This document shows, one piece after another, positions 9,153 through 17,995 of a stretch of DNA of 53,433 bases; position 1 is the first letter of the stretch; each line of letters opens with the position of its first letter. The stretch spans positions 1-53,433 of the forward strand of contig JAOMEP010000007.1 of the NCBI GenBank assembly GCA_028345965.1. The letters are read 5' to 3'. Position numbers and translations under genes: made by a program. Source of the DNA: Candidatus Nitrosopelagicus sp. (lineage in GTDB: Archaea > Thermoproteota > Nitrososphaeria > Nitrososphaerales > Nitrosopumilaceae). The notes under the pieces were generated by a model. The model saw only the letters and a program-made list of their open reading frames with translations, ran no database searches and was not told the DNA's origin.

Positions 9153-10529
9153 TCACCAAACATCATCAACTTCATCTAATTCTTTGTAGTCAAGAGAACG
9201 CTCTTTTTTAACAATCTTCAAACGAGAAATATCCCTTTTGAAAAATAAATCCAAACTCCAATCAAGCCAAACACGGAACTTTTTATCAGAACTCCGTATC
9301 TTAGAGAGGTACAAATTTCTCCATAAAAGATACGCCAAAAATCCGGCAATATTGATGCCAAAAAATGATGCAATGCCAGTTCTTTTTCCTATTATTGCAC
9401 TTTGACCTTTCCATGAATAATCAAATTTGGATAATGTGCCACCGTTCAATAATTCCTTTAGATTGGCTGCAGCAATTTTAGCATGAGCCTCAGCAATTTG
9501 AGCAGTTGGAGGAAATTTTTTCATTGTCAATTCAGGATCGAATACTGAACAATCACCAATTGCAAAAACTTCAGGGAATTGTGTAACCTGAAGGAATTCG
9601 TTTACAATAATTCGACCTTTGTATGTATTGAATAATGATTCTTTAATTAGATCAGTAGGAGTTACACCAGCGGTCCAAACAAGGGTTCTAGAAGAAATCG
9701 AATTAAGTTCAACTAATTCAGAATGACCTTTCTCTTGTGATGAATCACTAAGTAAAACCTTATTTGATTTAGAGTTACTTTTCAATAGTACTTCTTGTCC
9801 ATTAAATGATGTCACACCAGCATCTAGAATCACATCGATTCCTCGTTCCACCAGTTTTTCTTTTGCAAATCCAGCTAGTTTTTGTGGAAATCCAGTCAAG
9901 ATTTCAGTGGAGGCTTCAACTAATGTTACTTTGACATCATGTTCATCAATACTTGGATAATATTCAGATACATCATTAATGAAATCATTTAATTCTCCAG
10001 CAGTTTCGACTCCTGCAAAACCGCCACCGACTATGACAATTTTTAGTAAAGCCTTTCGGAGAATGGGGTCGGTTTCATTTTCGGCCTGTTCCATTAAATC
10101 AATAATTCGGTTTCGAAGTAAAATTGCGTCATTTATTGTACTCATTTGGTATGAGTTTTCTTGAACATCCTTCATACCAAAGAAGTTAGTTTGACTGCCT
10201 AATGCCACAACAAGAAAATCATAATGAATTAACATTCCACGATTTTCATTTGTGCCATACAGCGCAACAGATTTTCCATGTGGGTCTATGTACTTTATTT
10301 TTCCCTCATAGAATTTTGTTTTTTTTATCAAGGTTCGAATTGGGGTAACAATATGTCGGGTTTCAATTGTTCCAGAAGCCACCTGTGGCAACATGGGTGT
10401 AAAAAGTATGAAATTATCTTCACTAACTAGAGTAATTTCAATCTCAGAATTATTTTGAAAATAAGATTCAAGTTTCAAACAACACTCTATTCCTGCAAAA
10501 CCACCACCTAAAATGAGAATTCTTTTCAT
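9153..10529 (-). CDS. type II NADH dehydrogenase (FAD-dependent, NDH-2-like)
   Basis: This flavoprotein of about 458 residues is of the pyridine nucleotide-disulfide oxidoreductase fold. The FAD-binding GGGFAGIE is at the very N-terminus, and a second dinucleotide motif VIVGGGFAGVETAGEL near residue 170 would bind NAD(P)H. TLVWTAGV and FAIGDCSVF complete the FAD site. A hydrophobic stretch near the C-terminus (GINIAGFLAYLLW) and the basic tail suggest monotopic membrane attachment, as in NDH-2 enzymes that pass electrons from NADH to quinone without proton pumping. Sulfide:quinone oxidoreductases are related, but their conserved Cys pattern is not apparent. The frame is open to 10598, but the ATG at 10529 gives MKRILILGGG, the family start. 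It diverges from dys. Confidence 0.85.
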   Translation of the reverse strand: MKRILILGGGFAGIECCLKLESYFQNNSEIEITLVSEDNFILFTPMLPQVASGTIETRHIVTPIRTLIKKTKFYEGKIKYIDPHGKSVALYGTNENRGMLIHYDFLVVALGSQTNFFGMKDVQENSYQMSTINDAILLRNRIIDLMEQAENETDPILRKALLKIVIVGGGFAGVETAGELNDFINDVSEYYPSIDEHDVKVTLVEASTEILTGFPQKLAGFAKEKLVERGIDVILDAGVTSFNGQEVLLKSNSKSNKVLLSDSSQEKGHSELVELNSISSRTLVWTAGVTPTDLIKESLFNTYKGRIIVNEFLQVTQFPEVFAIGDCSVFDPELTMKKFPPTAQIAEAHAKIAAANLKELLNGGTLSKFDYSWKGQSAIIGKRTGIASFFGINIAGFLAYLLWRNLYLSKIRSSDKKFRVWLDWSLDLFFKRDISRLKIVKKERSLDYKELDEVDDVW

Positions 10530-10617
10530 GATACATAGGAAGAGGCGTTGTAGAATTAATAACGTATTATCACAAAATGGATAGGAATATCTAGGCAAAT
10601 AGATAATTCAAAATATC

Positions 10618-11559
10618 ATGATTACGCCGGGACGTCCTGTCAAAGATGTAGATATTTCTAGAAATTCTGATACAGATCATATATTCAAAGAACTTGCACA
10701 GGCAGGAGGATTTGAGGCAAGAAACGTAGCAGAAGGCGTGGATATTCTTTACAACATGATTAGTGATGAAAAATGTACAAAATTTTTGTCGTTTATTGGA
10801 GCAATTGTTTCAACAGGATTTAGAGGAATTATACGAGATATGATCAAGAAAAAATGGTGTAATGTCGTAATTACAACATGTGGTGCTTTAGATCACGATA
10901 TTGCAAGACATTTTTCAGAATACAAAGAAGGATCATTCACAATGGACGATAGGGAATTAGCAGATCAAAATATTCACAGACTAGGAAATGTTCTTGTACC
11001 AATGGAAAGCTATGGGCCATTGATTGAAGAAAAGGTTCAAGAGATTTTAGAAAAAGCATACAGTGAAGGTAAAAAAGAAATGTCAACTGCAGACATTAAT
11101 AGAGAAATAGGTAAAGCTATGGGCGAAGATTCATTTTTGTATTGGGCTTACAAAAATGACATTCCGGTAGTAGTTCCAGGAATTATGGATGGAGCAGTAG
11201 GTAGTCAAGTATGGATGTTCTCACAAAAACATTCTGATTTTAAATTAAATGTAATAGAAGATGCAAATTTTCTCTCAGGATTGGTATTCAAGGCAGAAAA
11301 ATCAGGAGCATTGATGTTAGGAGGAGGAGTTCCAAAACATCATACGTTATGGTGGAACCAATACAGAGAAGGATTAGACTATGCAGTGTATGTTACAACA
11401 GCACAAGAATTTGATGGAAGTTTAAGCGGTGCGCTAGTAAGAGAGGCGATATCTTGGGGCAAAGTAACAAAGGATGCTACAGAAACAACCATTCATGCAG
11501 AGATTACAACTGTTTTCCCATTCATGTACAAGGCATTATTAGAAAAACTAGAAAAGTGA
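10618..11559 (+). CDS. dys: deoxyhypusine synthase
   Basis: This 313-residue enzyme transfers the aminobutyl group of spermidine to a lysine of initiation factor aIF5A. Visible family motifs are GFRGIIRDMIKKKWC, TTCGALDHDIAR, FLYWAYKNDIPVVVPGIMDG, the active-site lysine segment GGGVPKHHTLWWN, and YVTTAQEFDGSLSGA. The length and motif order are those of archaeal and eukaryotic DHS. The XRE-CBS regulator follows 18 nt downstream and probably shares its transcript. Confidence 0.95.
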   Translation: MITPGRPVKDVDISRNSDTDHIFKELAQAGGFEARNVAEGVDILYNMISDEKCTKFLSFIGAIVSTGFRGIIRDMIKKKWCNVVITTCGALDHDIARHFSEYKEGSFTMDDRELADQNIHRLGNVLVPMESYGPLIEEKVQEILEKAYSEGKKEMSTADINREIGKAMGEDSFLYWAYKNDIPVVVPGIMDGAVGSQVWMFSQKHSDFKLNVIEDANFLSGLVFKAEKSGALMLGGGVPKHHTLWWNQYREGLDYAVYVTTAQEFDGSLSGALVREAISWGKVTKDATETTIHAEITTVFPFMYKALLEKLEK

Positions 11560-11577
11560 TAGGAACCAGAATCTAAT

Positions 11578-12126
11578 ATGTTACCATCAATTGAGAGTAT
11601 AAAACAACAACGACTCAAAATCAACATGACCCAAAAAGAACTTGCTAGATTGGTAGGAGTAAGTACATCAATGATAAATCAAATAGAATCAGGTCGAAGC
11701 GCTCCAAGTTATAACACTGCAAAAAGAATATTTGAAGTGTTAGCAAGTAAAGAAAGCGAGGCATCTACACATAATGCAGGAGAATTATGTAGTCAAAAAA
11801 TTGTAAAATTAAAACCAACTAATACACTTGGAGAAGCGATGTCGAAAATGGATAAAGAAAAAATTAGTCAAATTCCAATTTTTGACGATAATATTCCAGT
11901 AGGAGTAATTTCAGATTCAGGAATTATTGGTCACATGAGCGTCGGAGTCTCAAAAAAGATCAAAATTCAAGACATAATGGAATCAACACCTCCAATAGTG
12001 GATAATGAAACACCTGCAAGTACATTAGCGCCTCTCATAAAATATTCGAAATGTATTCTAGTTAGAAAAGGAACAAAAATTATTGGAATAATTACAGCAT
12101 CAGATACTTTGAAAATGATAGAATAG
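11578..12126 (+). CDS. XRE-family HTH regulator with CBS pair
   Basis: This 182-residue protein has two parts. Residues 5-60 form an XRE/Cro-type helix-turn-helix (MTQKELARLVGVSTSMINQ, then GRSAPSYNTAKRIFEVL). Residues 75-182 form a tandem CBS (Bateman) module (TLGEAMSKMDKEKISQIPIFD, GVISDSGI, IIGIITASDTLKM) that typically senses adenine nucleotides or S-adenosylmethionine. HTH-CBS fusions are frequent in archaea as ligand-responsive regulators. It follows dys and sits at the edge of the urease block, tail to tail with ureD with a 1-nt gap, so it is a candidate but unproven regulator of nearby promoters. Confidence 0.85.
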   Translation: MLPSIESIKQQRLKINMTQKELARLVGVSTSMINQIESGRSAPSYNTAKRIFEVLASKESEASTHNAGELCSQKIVKLKPTNTLGEAMSKMDKEKISQIPIFDDNIPVGVISDSGIIGHMSVGVSKKIKIQDIMESTPPIVDNETPASTLAPLIKYSKCILVRKGTKIIGIITASDTLKMIE

Positions 12127-12127
12127 A

Positions 12128-13030
12128 TTAGAGATAATCAGGTAAAATTTCTTTTCGTATAATCTTTAGAATTTCATAGATAGTTATTTTTTGATCTTCT
12201 GAAGAATTTCCTAAAATTCTAATTGAAATTCCAGAATCATTAGGCAATAAACTAGAACCCCCAGACATATTTTCCATATGAGAAAACAGATCATTAATCA
12301 AATCATTGATTTTTGTTACATCTTTTTTTGTTAATACATAGACAGAGGTAAGAATTGTTTTATTATCAAACATCGTAAGAGCTTGAATTTTTTGTGTTTT
12401 TGGAGTTAAAAGTGATGAATCCCTAAATTTTGTTTTTCCATTTATTTTTCCTTCAGTTTTTAGATAACATACATCGAAATCAAACATCTCACCCATTGCA
12501 ATTCTTCCAGGTACAATCGTTTCAGAGTAAATAACTGTGGATGATTCATCGATATCTAAATTTGTTTTTTGGTAAAATCGTGAATTTTTATACGGAATAA
12601 TTTGTTCAGGTATAAATTCAAGATACGAGTTATCCTTCAAATTAAGAGTCACCATATGTGTCGCATAATTTGATTCCATTTTGTAAATTCTAGTCGCACC
12701 TTGAGTTGTAAGATGAGATATTGCATTATTTTTTAGTTCAACATCCATTCTGTAGCGATCTCCTTGTAAAATTCCACCCGATGGAGATAGAATGAATACA
12801 TGTGCCATGGAAGGATAATCCAAGTCATAGTGCAAGGCTTTTTGCACATATAGTGGAACTTGTGTCTGCTTTCGAGTAATAATGGTTTTTTGTCTGTCCG
12901 AATCATTTTGTAATTCTAATTCCAAGAATCCAATCTTCCCAGATTTACCAACATTCATCTGCGCAACATCTCCGTCATATTGCGATATTTCATGTGGAAT
13001 ATCAGAAGGAGTACAGTGTTCTAGATTCAT
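12128..13030 (-). CDS. ureD: urease accessory protein UreD (UreH)
   Basis: This 300-residue UreD-family scaffold is the last gene of the ureE-F-G-D unit. Family features are SGGILQGDRYRMDVEL, HLTTQGATRIYKM, YLEFIPEQIIPYKNSRFYQ, IVPGRIAMGE and FDFDVC. UreD, with UreF and UreG, forms the complex on apo-urease that delivers nickel through an internal tunnel. Its start overlaps the end of ureG by 4 nt, indicating translational coupling. Sequence conservation in this family is low, but the motif order and gene context make the call firm. Confidence 0.93.
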   Translation of the reverse strand: MNLEHCTPSDIPHEISQYDGDVAQMNVGKSGKIGFLELELQNDSDRQKTIITRKQTQVPLYVQKALHYDLDYPSMAHVFILSPSGGILQGDRYRMDVELKNNAISHLTTQGATRIYKMESNYATHMVTLNLKDNSYLEFIPEQIIPYKNSRFYQKTNLDIDESSTVIYSETIVPGRIAMGEMFDFDVCYLKTEGKINGKTKFRDSSLLTPKTQKIQALTMFDNKTILTSVYVLTKKDVTKINDLINDLFSHMENMSGGSSLLPNDSGISIRILGNSSEDQKITIYEILKIIRKEILPDYL

Positions 13031-13686
13031 GGTTTCACCTGAGTGAGCATGTTTTTTGGAGGTTCATCAAATAAGACATCATGGATTATGTGCTGTGCCA
13101 CCTGTTCGACTCCTTGATCTGTTTTACAATTTACCAAAACATACGGTTTATTTTTTCTGACAATCTTTGCATCACGTTCCATTACGTTTAGGTCAGCGCC
13201 AATAGTTGGTGCAAGATCAATTTTGTTAATTACTAAAAGATCACTGGTTTCAATTCCAAGTCCACCTTTTCGAGGATATTTGTCACCTCCAGATACATCA
13301 ACAATGTATATTGTATAATCTGCAAGTGCAGGACTAAATGTCGTAGTGACATTATCACCACCGCTTTCAATTATTATCAAATCCAAGTCATCATATTTTG
13401 TTTCAATTTCTTCAATTACTGCAAGATTGATAGAAGGATCTTCTCTTACAGCCGTGTGAGGACAACCACCAGTTGCAAGACCAATAACCATATTTTCAGG
13501 AACTAATCCCTGTTCGGTTGCCAGGTTTTTTCGTATTCTATCAGCATCCTCTTTTGATATTACATCATTTGAGATTATACATACACGATAATTTTTTTTT
13601 GCAAGAAATGGAACAACTCTTTCAATTAACATACTTTTACCAGCGCCTACAGGACCACCAATACCTACACGAAGAATTCTAGTCAT
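13027..13686 (-). CDS. ureG: urease accessory GTPase UreG
   Basis: This 219-residue SIMIBI-class GTPase couples GTP hydrolysis to nickel insertion into urease. The P-loop GGPVGAGKSMLIERV is at residues 8-22, switch-region ESGGDN and the NKIDLAP specificity motif follow, and the metal-binding CPH motif appears in GGCPHTAVREDPS. It lacks the His-rich N-terminal extension of some UreG proteins. It lies 17 nt downstream of ureF and overlaps ureD by 4 nt. Confidence 0.97.
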   Translation of the reverse strand: MTRILRVGIGGPVGAGKSMLIERVVPFLAKKNYRVCIISNDVISKEDADRIRKNLATEQGLVPENMVIGLATGGCPHTAVREDPSINLAVIEEIETKYDDLDLIIIESGGDNVTTTFSPALADYTIYIVDVSGGDKYPRKGGLGIETSDLLVINKIDLAPTIGADLNVMERDAKIVRKNKPYVLVNCKTDQGVEQVAQHIIHDVLFDEPPKNMLTQVKP

Positions 13687-13703
13687 AACAAAAAAAAATA
13701 TGT

Positions 13704-14402
13704 TTATGTAATAAACATTTTAGAAAATTTGTTTTCATGAGTCATTTGTATAAGATCATAGTTTGGAGAAAATTGCCAACAATCATCAATTTTTGTGTCA
13801 GAGAATTTTTCTAAAATTTGCTGTATTTTGGGTTTTATTTCATGTAGAATTTTTTGGCTTTGTATATGATCAATGATTCCCAATCTTAATGCAGCGCCAG
13901 TAACACTAACACAAAAACCATACATCATCATTTGTGAAGCTTGTTCTTTTTTGACCCCCATCACAAAACTACACACACCTGTAACTACAGGATGCATTCC
14001 AGGAGACTCATTTTCGTTAATCTTCTGAGTATAAGTTTCAAGAAGATTGTTGGGCGATATGGCAGAGACACATTTGAGCATTTGCGAACCTGCCCTACAT
14101 GATGCTGCACGGGATTCTTGAATTAACTTCATAGAACAAAGAATATCATCACATTCAATGATTCCCAAAATATCATTATTTTTTGCACAATCATATGCAG
14201 CAGATAAGGCTACAGAATCAGCAGGACCTAATTGTTGCTCTAGTGTTACTTCAAGAAAATCAAAGATGTCACTTTGAGATGATGCACGTTTTTCATCAAA
14301 AATTGTTTCTAGTCCATTTGACATTGTATAAAGACCAGAAGGAAAAAATGAATCAGATAATTGCATTAGAGTTAGATCTGATGAATCAGTGTTCATGAAC
14401 AT
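13704..14402 (-). CDS. ureF: urease accessory protein UreF
   Basis: This 232-residue, all-helical UreF acts as the checkpoint protein in nickel incorporation. Visible conserved segments are LMQLSDSFFPSGLYTMSNGLE near the N-terminus, QQLGPADSVAL, and RAGSQMLK; the PVVTGV and MYGFCVSVTGAALRLG segments are typical of the C-terminal half. Its start overlaps the end of ureE by 17 nt, so the two are probably translated in a coupled way. Confidence 0.95.
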   Translation of the reverse strand: MFMNTDSSDLTLMQLSDSFFPSGLYTMSNGLETIFDEKRASSQSDIFDFLEVTLEQQLGPADSVALSAAYDCAKNNDILGIIECDDILCSMKLIQESRAASCRAGSQMLKCVSAISPNNLLETYTQKINENESPGMHPVVTGVCSFVMGVKKEQASQMMMYGFCVSVTGAALRLGIIDHIQSQKILHEIKPKIQQILEKFSDTKIDDCWQFSPNYDLIQMTHENKFSKMFIT

Positions 14403-14892
14403 TCATTCCATTGTTTGGGACAAATATTTGATCTTCAACAACTAATGAAATATGATCAATTATATCAGAAAATAATTTTTCAAATAACTCAACTTCGGTT
14501 TCATCATGAATTGGAAACATTATGCAGCCATCAGATGTAATAGATAATGGACGATGTCGATTTCCTATGATATGGCCAAGTTGAACAAGTAGGTTTGGAG
14601 ACCATTCATTTTCATTTATCATCACACGTATTACTTTTTCAGGTAATTGATGAATTATTATCAATTGTGAATTAATTTCCAAAACATCACCGTTTCGTAA
14701 AACCGTTCCAGGTTCTAATGATAATCCAATTTCTAAACCATCTTCAGTTTCAGCACGTAAATGTGATTTTTCCATTTGTGCTCTTGACAAAAATAATCTT
14801 TTCAAAGTGTTATTTTCTTTTGCAAAATCTATTTTTTCTTTAAGATTATTTCCATGATACGAATTACCTAAAATTGAATCAACGAGGAGCAT
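14386..14892 (-). CDS. ureE: urease nickel metallochaperone UreE
   Basis: This 168-residue UreE has an N-terminal peptide-binding-like domain (LSRAQMEKSHLRAETEDGLEIG) and a C-terminal metal-binding domain with LGHIIGNRHRPL. It ends in NVHEH rather than a long poly-His tail, so it should carry only the interface nickel site plus a few histidines. It is the first gene of the accessory operon and diverges from ureA. The motif TTAGCACTA lies 7 bp before its ATG, between the TATA box and the start. Confidence 0.93.
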   Translation of the reverse strand: MLLVDSILGNSYHGNNLKEKIDFAKENNTLKRLFLSRAQMEKSHLRAETEDGLEIGLSLEPGTVLRNGDVLEINSQLIIIHQLPEKVIRVMINENEWSPNLLVQLGHIIGNRHRPLSITSDGCIMFPIHDETEVELFEKLFSDIIDHISLVVEDQIFVPNNGMNVHEH

Positions 14893-14898
14893 TGATAA

Positions 14899-14957
14899 TA
14901 GTGCTAATTACTGTGTTTTAAACATAAATGGAAAATAGGTTTCTAATCGTTAAATAT
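14899..14957. promoter_or_regulatory. urease divergent promoter region with TAGTGCTAA site
   Basis: For ureA (plus), TTAAATAT at 14950-14957 is centred about 25 bp before the ATG at 14978. For ureE (minus), an AT box around 14915-14922 (TTTAAAAC on the minus strand) is about 27 bp before its ATG. Both genes therefore look leaderless. TAGTGCTAA at 14899-14907 lies between the ureE TATA box and start codon, a position where a bound protein would block initiation. Confidence 0.6.
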
Positions 14958-14977
14958 GTGAAAAAGCAGATTTATTC

Positions 14978-15280
14978 ATGTTTTTAACACCTAGAGAGAT
15001 TGATAAATTACAAATTTTTACCGCAGCACAGGTTGCATTAAGAAGAAAAGAAAGAGGGTTGAAATTAAATCATCCAGAATCGATTGCCATAATTGCAGAC
15101 CACATTTTAGAAGGAGCAAGAGATGGGAAATCGGTTTCAGAATTAATGAGTTCTGGAAAAAATGTATTAAAAAAAGATGACGTACTGCCAGGAGTCATAG
15201 ATATTATTCATACAATTCAAGTGGAAGCCACATTTAATGACGGAACAAAACTCGTGACAATTCACGACCCCATAGTGTGA
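14978..15280 (+). CDS. ureA: urease gamma subunit UreA
   Basis: This 100-residue urease gamma chain has the typical [22 protein letters not shown]-terminal region, [21 protein letters not shown], and the C-terminal [18 protein letters not shown]. The length is standard for a separate gamma subunit. It is followed immediately by the beta-alpha fusion. An AT box 25 bp upstream of the ATG suggests a leaderless mRNA. Confidence 0.97.
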   Translation: MFLTPREIDKLQIFTAAQVALRRKERGLKLNHPESIAIIADHILEGARDGKSVSELMSSGKNVLKKDDVLPGVIDIIHTIQVEATFNDGTKLVTIHDPIV

Positions 15281-15285
15281 TAGAT

Positions 15286-17409
15286 ATGATTTCCAGATGG
15301 CGTTCCAAAACACCTCACATAGGAGAATACATGCCTGCAGAGGGCAACATAATTGCCAATGAATCCAAGAAAACATTCAAACTAAATGTTTCAAACACAG
15401 GAGATAGACCAATCCAAGTTGGTTCTCATACACATTTTGCAGAGGCAAATAAGGCATTAGAGTTTGATAGAGAAAAAGCACTAGGATATCATCTAAACAT
15501 ATCATCAGGTACATCAATTAGATTTGAACCAGGAGAATCAAAACATGTCGAGGTTGTAGAATTTGGAGGAACTAAAACAATTTTTGGATTTAGTGGATTA
15601 GTTAGCGGAGAATTAGAATCAAAACGAGAAGAGGCGGTAAAAAATATTCATGAAAAAGGTTTCAAAAATGTTTTAGAAAATATAGAAAATGAATCAACTT
15701 CATTAGAAATTCCACGTAGTAGATATGTAGAATTATTTGGGCCAACCAAAGGCGATAGGGTCAGACTAGCAGATACAGATTTGGTGATAGAGATTGAAAA
15801 AGATTTGATCAAGTATGGAGATGAGTTGGTATTTGGTGGCGGAAAAAGTGCAAGAGATGGTCTTGGTCAAGCAAGTGGAGTATTACGAGATGAATCTGCA
15901 GATTTAGTGATTACCAATGCAATGATAATTGATCCAAAATTAGGAATAATTAAAGCAGATATTGGAATTAAAGATGGAAAAATTTTAGGTGTTGGAAATG
16001 CAGGTAATCCAAACGTCATGGATGATGTAGACATTATCGTATCATCCAATACAGAAATAATTTCAGGAGAACATACAATTTGTACGCCAGGTACAATTGA
16101 TAGTCATATTCACTTTATCTCACCTCAACAAGCAATAGATGCAATTTGTAATGGAACAACCACAATGATTGGAGGAGGAACAGGACCTGCAGATGGTACA
16201 AATGCAACAACATGCACACCAGGAGAATTTAATATTCATAAAATGATAGAAGCGGTAGAAGAATTTCCAATGAATTTTGGATTTTTGTGTAAAGGAAATG
16301 ATTCTAAAGAAGAGTCGTTGATGGAGCAAATCAAGGCAGGAGCATGTGGATTAAAACTGCATGAGGACTGGGGAACAACTCCGGCTACAATTAATTCTGC
16401 ACTAAATGTGGCAGATAAAACAGACACTCAAGTTGCAATACATACCGATACACTAAACGAATGTGGCTATGTGGACGATACTATTGCTGCAATTAATGGA
16501 AGAGTAATCCACACATACCATACAGAGGGAGCAGGAGGAGGTCACGCCCCAGACATTATGAAAATAGCATCAGAACCAAATATTTTGCCGTCATCGACTA
16601 ATCCTACAAGACCTTTTACTACCAATACACTAGAAGAACATCTGGACATGATGATGGTGTGTCATCATTTGAACCCATCAGTTCCAGAAGATATCTCATT
16701 TGCAGAATCAAGGATTCGAGCCGAGACGATTGCCGCAGAAGACATTCTACATGATGTGGGAGCACTTAGCATGATGTCTTCAGATAGTCAAGCAATGGGA
16801 AGAGTAGGAGAGGTTACAACAAGAAATTGGCAAACAGCAGATAAAATGAGAAAAATGAAAGGACCACTAGCAGAAGATAATGAAGATAATGACAATTTTA
16901 GAATCAAAAGATATATTTCAAAAATTACCATCAACCCTGCAATTACACATGGAATATCAGACTACGTGGGTTCAATAGAACCAGGAAAAATTGCAGATAT
17001 TGTTGTATGGATGCCACAGTTTTTTGGAATCAAACCAAAAATGATCATAAAGGGAGGATTCATCGCATATGCGTTGATGGGCGACCCTAACGCATCAATT
17101 CCAACTACAGAGCCAGTTTACTACAGACCAATGTTTGGAGCATTGGGAAAAGCAAAGAAAACTACATCAGTCACGTTCACATCACAACTTGCACTTGATA
17201 ACGGCTTGGAAGAAAAAATGAAAATTGAGAAAAAATTACTTCCTGTGAAAAATTGTAGAAACATTGGAAAAAAAGATATGGTGCATAATGATGCTACACC
17301 GAAAATAGAGATAGACCCAGAAACATATGAGGTAAAAGTTGATGGTGAAATCGCTACAGTTGATCCTGCTACAGAAGTATCACTAGGACGTTTGTATAGT
17401 TTATTCTAG
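15286..17409 (+). CDS. ureC: urease beta-alpha fusion (UreB-UreC)
   Basis: This single 707-residue frame contains a urease beta domain (residues about 10-115; [24 protein letters not shown]) and the catalytic alpha domain (from [24 protein letters not shown]). Active-site features of alpha are all present: the HIHF nickel ligands, the carbamylated Lys in [10 protein letters not shown], His in AIHTDTLNE and [15 protein letters not shown], the flap segment [14 protein letters not shown], and Asp in [11 protein letters not shown]. Urea is hydrolysed to ammonia and carbamate. An alternative GTG start at 15277 would overlap ureA by 4 nt. Beta and alpha are usually separate genes, so the fusion is notable. 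There is no internal stop or frameshift. Confidence 0.95.
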   Translation: MISRWRSKTPHIGEYMPAEGNIIANESKKTFKLNVSNTGDRPIQVGSHTHFAEANKALEFDREKALGYHLNISSGTSIRFEPGESKHVEVVEFGGTKTIFGFSGLVSGELESKREEAVKNIHEKGFKNVLENIENESTSLEIPRSRYVELFGPTKGDRVRLADTDLVIEIEKDLIKYGDELVFGGGKSARDGLGQASGVLRDESADLVITNAMIIDPKLGIIKADIGIKDGKILGVGNAGNPNVMDDVDIIVSSNTEIISGEHTICTPGTIDSHIHFISPQQAIDAICNGTTTMIGGGTGPADGTNATTCTPGEFNIHKMIEAVEEFPMNFGFLCKGNDSKEESLMEQIKAGACGLKLHEDWGTTPATINSALNVADKTDTQVAIHTDTLNECGYVDDTIAAINGRVIHTYHTEGAGGGHAPDIMKIASEPNILPSSTNPTRPFTTNTLEEHLDMMMVCHHLNPSVPEDISFAESRIRAETIAAEDILHDVGALSMMSSDSQAMGRVGEVTTRNWQTADKMRKMKGPLAEDNEDNDNFRIKRYISKITINPAITHGISDYVGSIEPGKIADIVVWMPQFFGIKPKMIIKGGFIAYALMGDPNASIPTTEPVYYRPMFGALGKAKKTTSVTFTSQLALDNGLEEKMKIEKKLLPVKNCRNIGKKDMVHNDATPKIEIDPETYEVKVDGEIATVDPATEVSLGRLYSLF

Positions 17410-17900
17410 ATATTACCTAGCAACATCTTTCTATTGTTAATCGTTCTTCGTACTAACATAAATCCGGCAGCTGTTGTAAATGCGCCAAATAGAATATTGA
17501 CAATACTCATCTCACCAGACGAAGTTCCAGTTAATGTAAAGACCATTCCAAGAATCATCATTAAGCCACCCAAAGCACCAATAATGAGCATCGGGATTGG
17601 AAGTTTTTGTTTCATATCTCCACGACTTTTGTCGGGCAATACACCACTTGCGGCTACTTTATGACAAACATCACAAAAGTGCTTTTGCTTTTTTCCTTGC
17701 CACGCAGTTTGTAAGAAGAAGAATTCGGTTTGACACAAATCACATGGTTTTTGTGGTATTGTTACTTTGCCATTTTTTTCCCAATCTTGACCAACTTTTA
17801 GCATACATGGTTTACAGAAACTTCCAGGTACTCTCCAAAATTTATTGAACTTGTACTTTTTCATACCAAGTACTATGCCACAACCTGTACAAGACGTCAT
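17406..17900 (-). CDS. zinc-ribbon membrane protein, unknown
   Basis: This 164-residue protein has four Cys pairs in its N-terminal 85 residues (CTGC, CKPC, CDLC, CDVC), consistent with two treble-clef or ribbon zinc sites. Two hydrophobic helices follow ([18 protein letters not shown] and [18 protein letters not shown]). The zinc part would be cytosolic. It overlaps the ureBC stop by 4 nt, tail to tail, and sits between urease and the urea transporters. Whether it has any role in urea metabolism is unknown. Confidence 0.7.
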   Translation of the reverse strand: MTSCTGCGIVLGMKKYKFNKFWRVPGSFCKPCMLKVGQDWEKNGKVTIPQKPCDLCQTEFFFLQTAWQGKKQKHFCDVCHKVAASGVLPDKSRGDMKQKLPIPMLIIGALGGLMMILGMVFTLTGTSSGEMSIVNILFGAFTTAAGFMLVRRTINNRKMLLGNI

Positions 17901-17995
17901 GTTAAAGCATCAATCCCAGCATTAAAAAGAATTTTGGATGAAAATCCAAGTAGTAATTTGTTGAATACATAATTAAAATGGTAAAAGGGGGGAGG

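Noticed and set aside
14978-17409. Frame error creating the ureB-ureC fusion
   Set aside because: The frame is continuous with a natural linker and there is no sign of a lost stop or homopolymer at the junction; only reads can exclude it fully.
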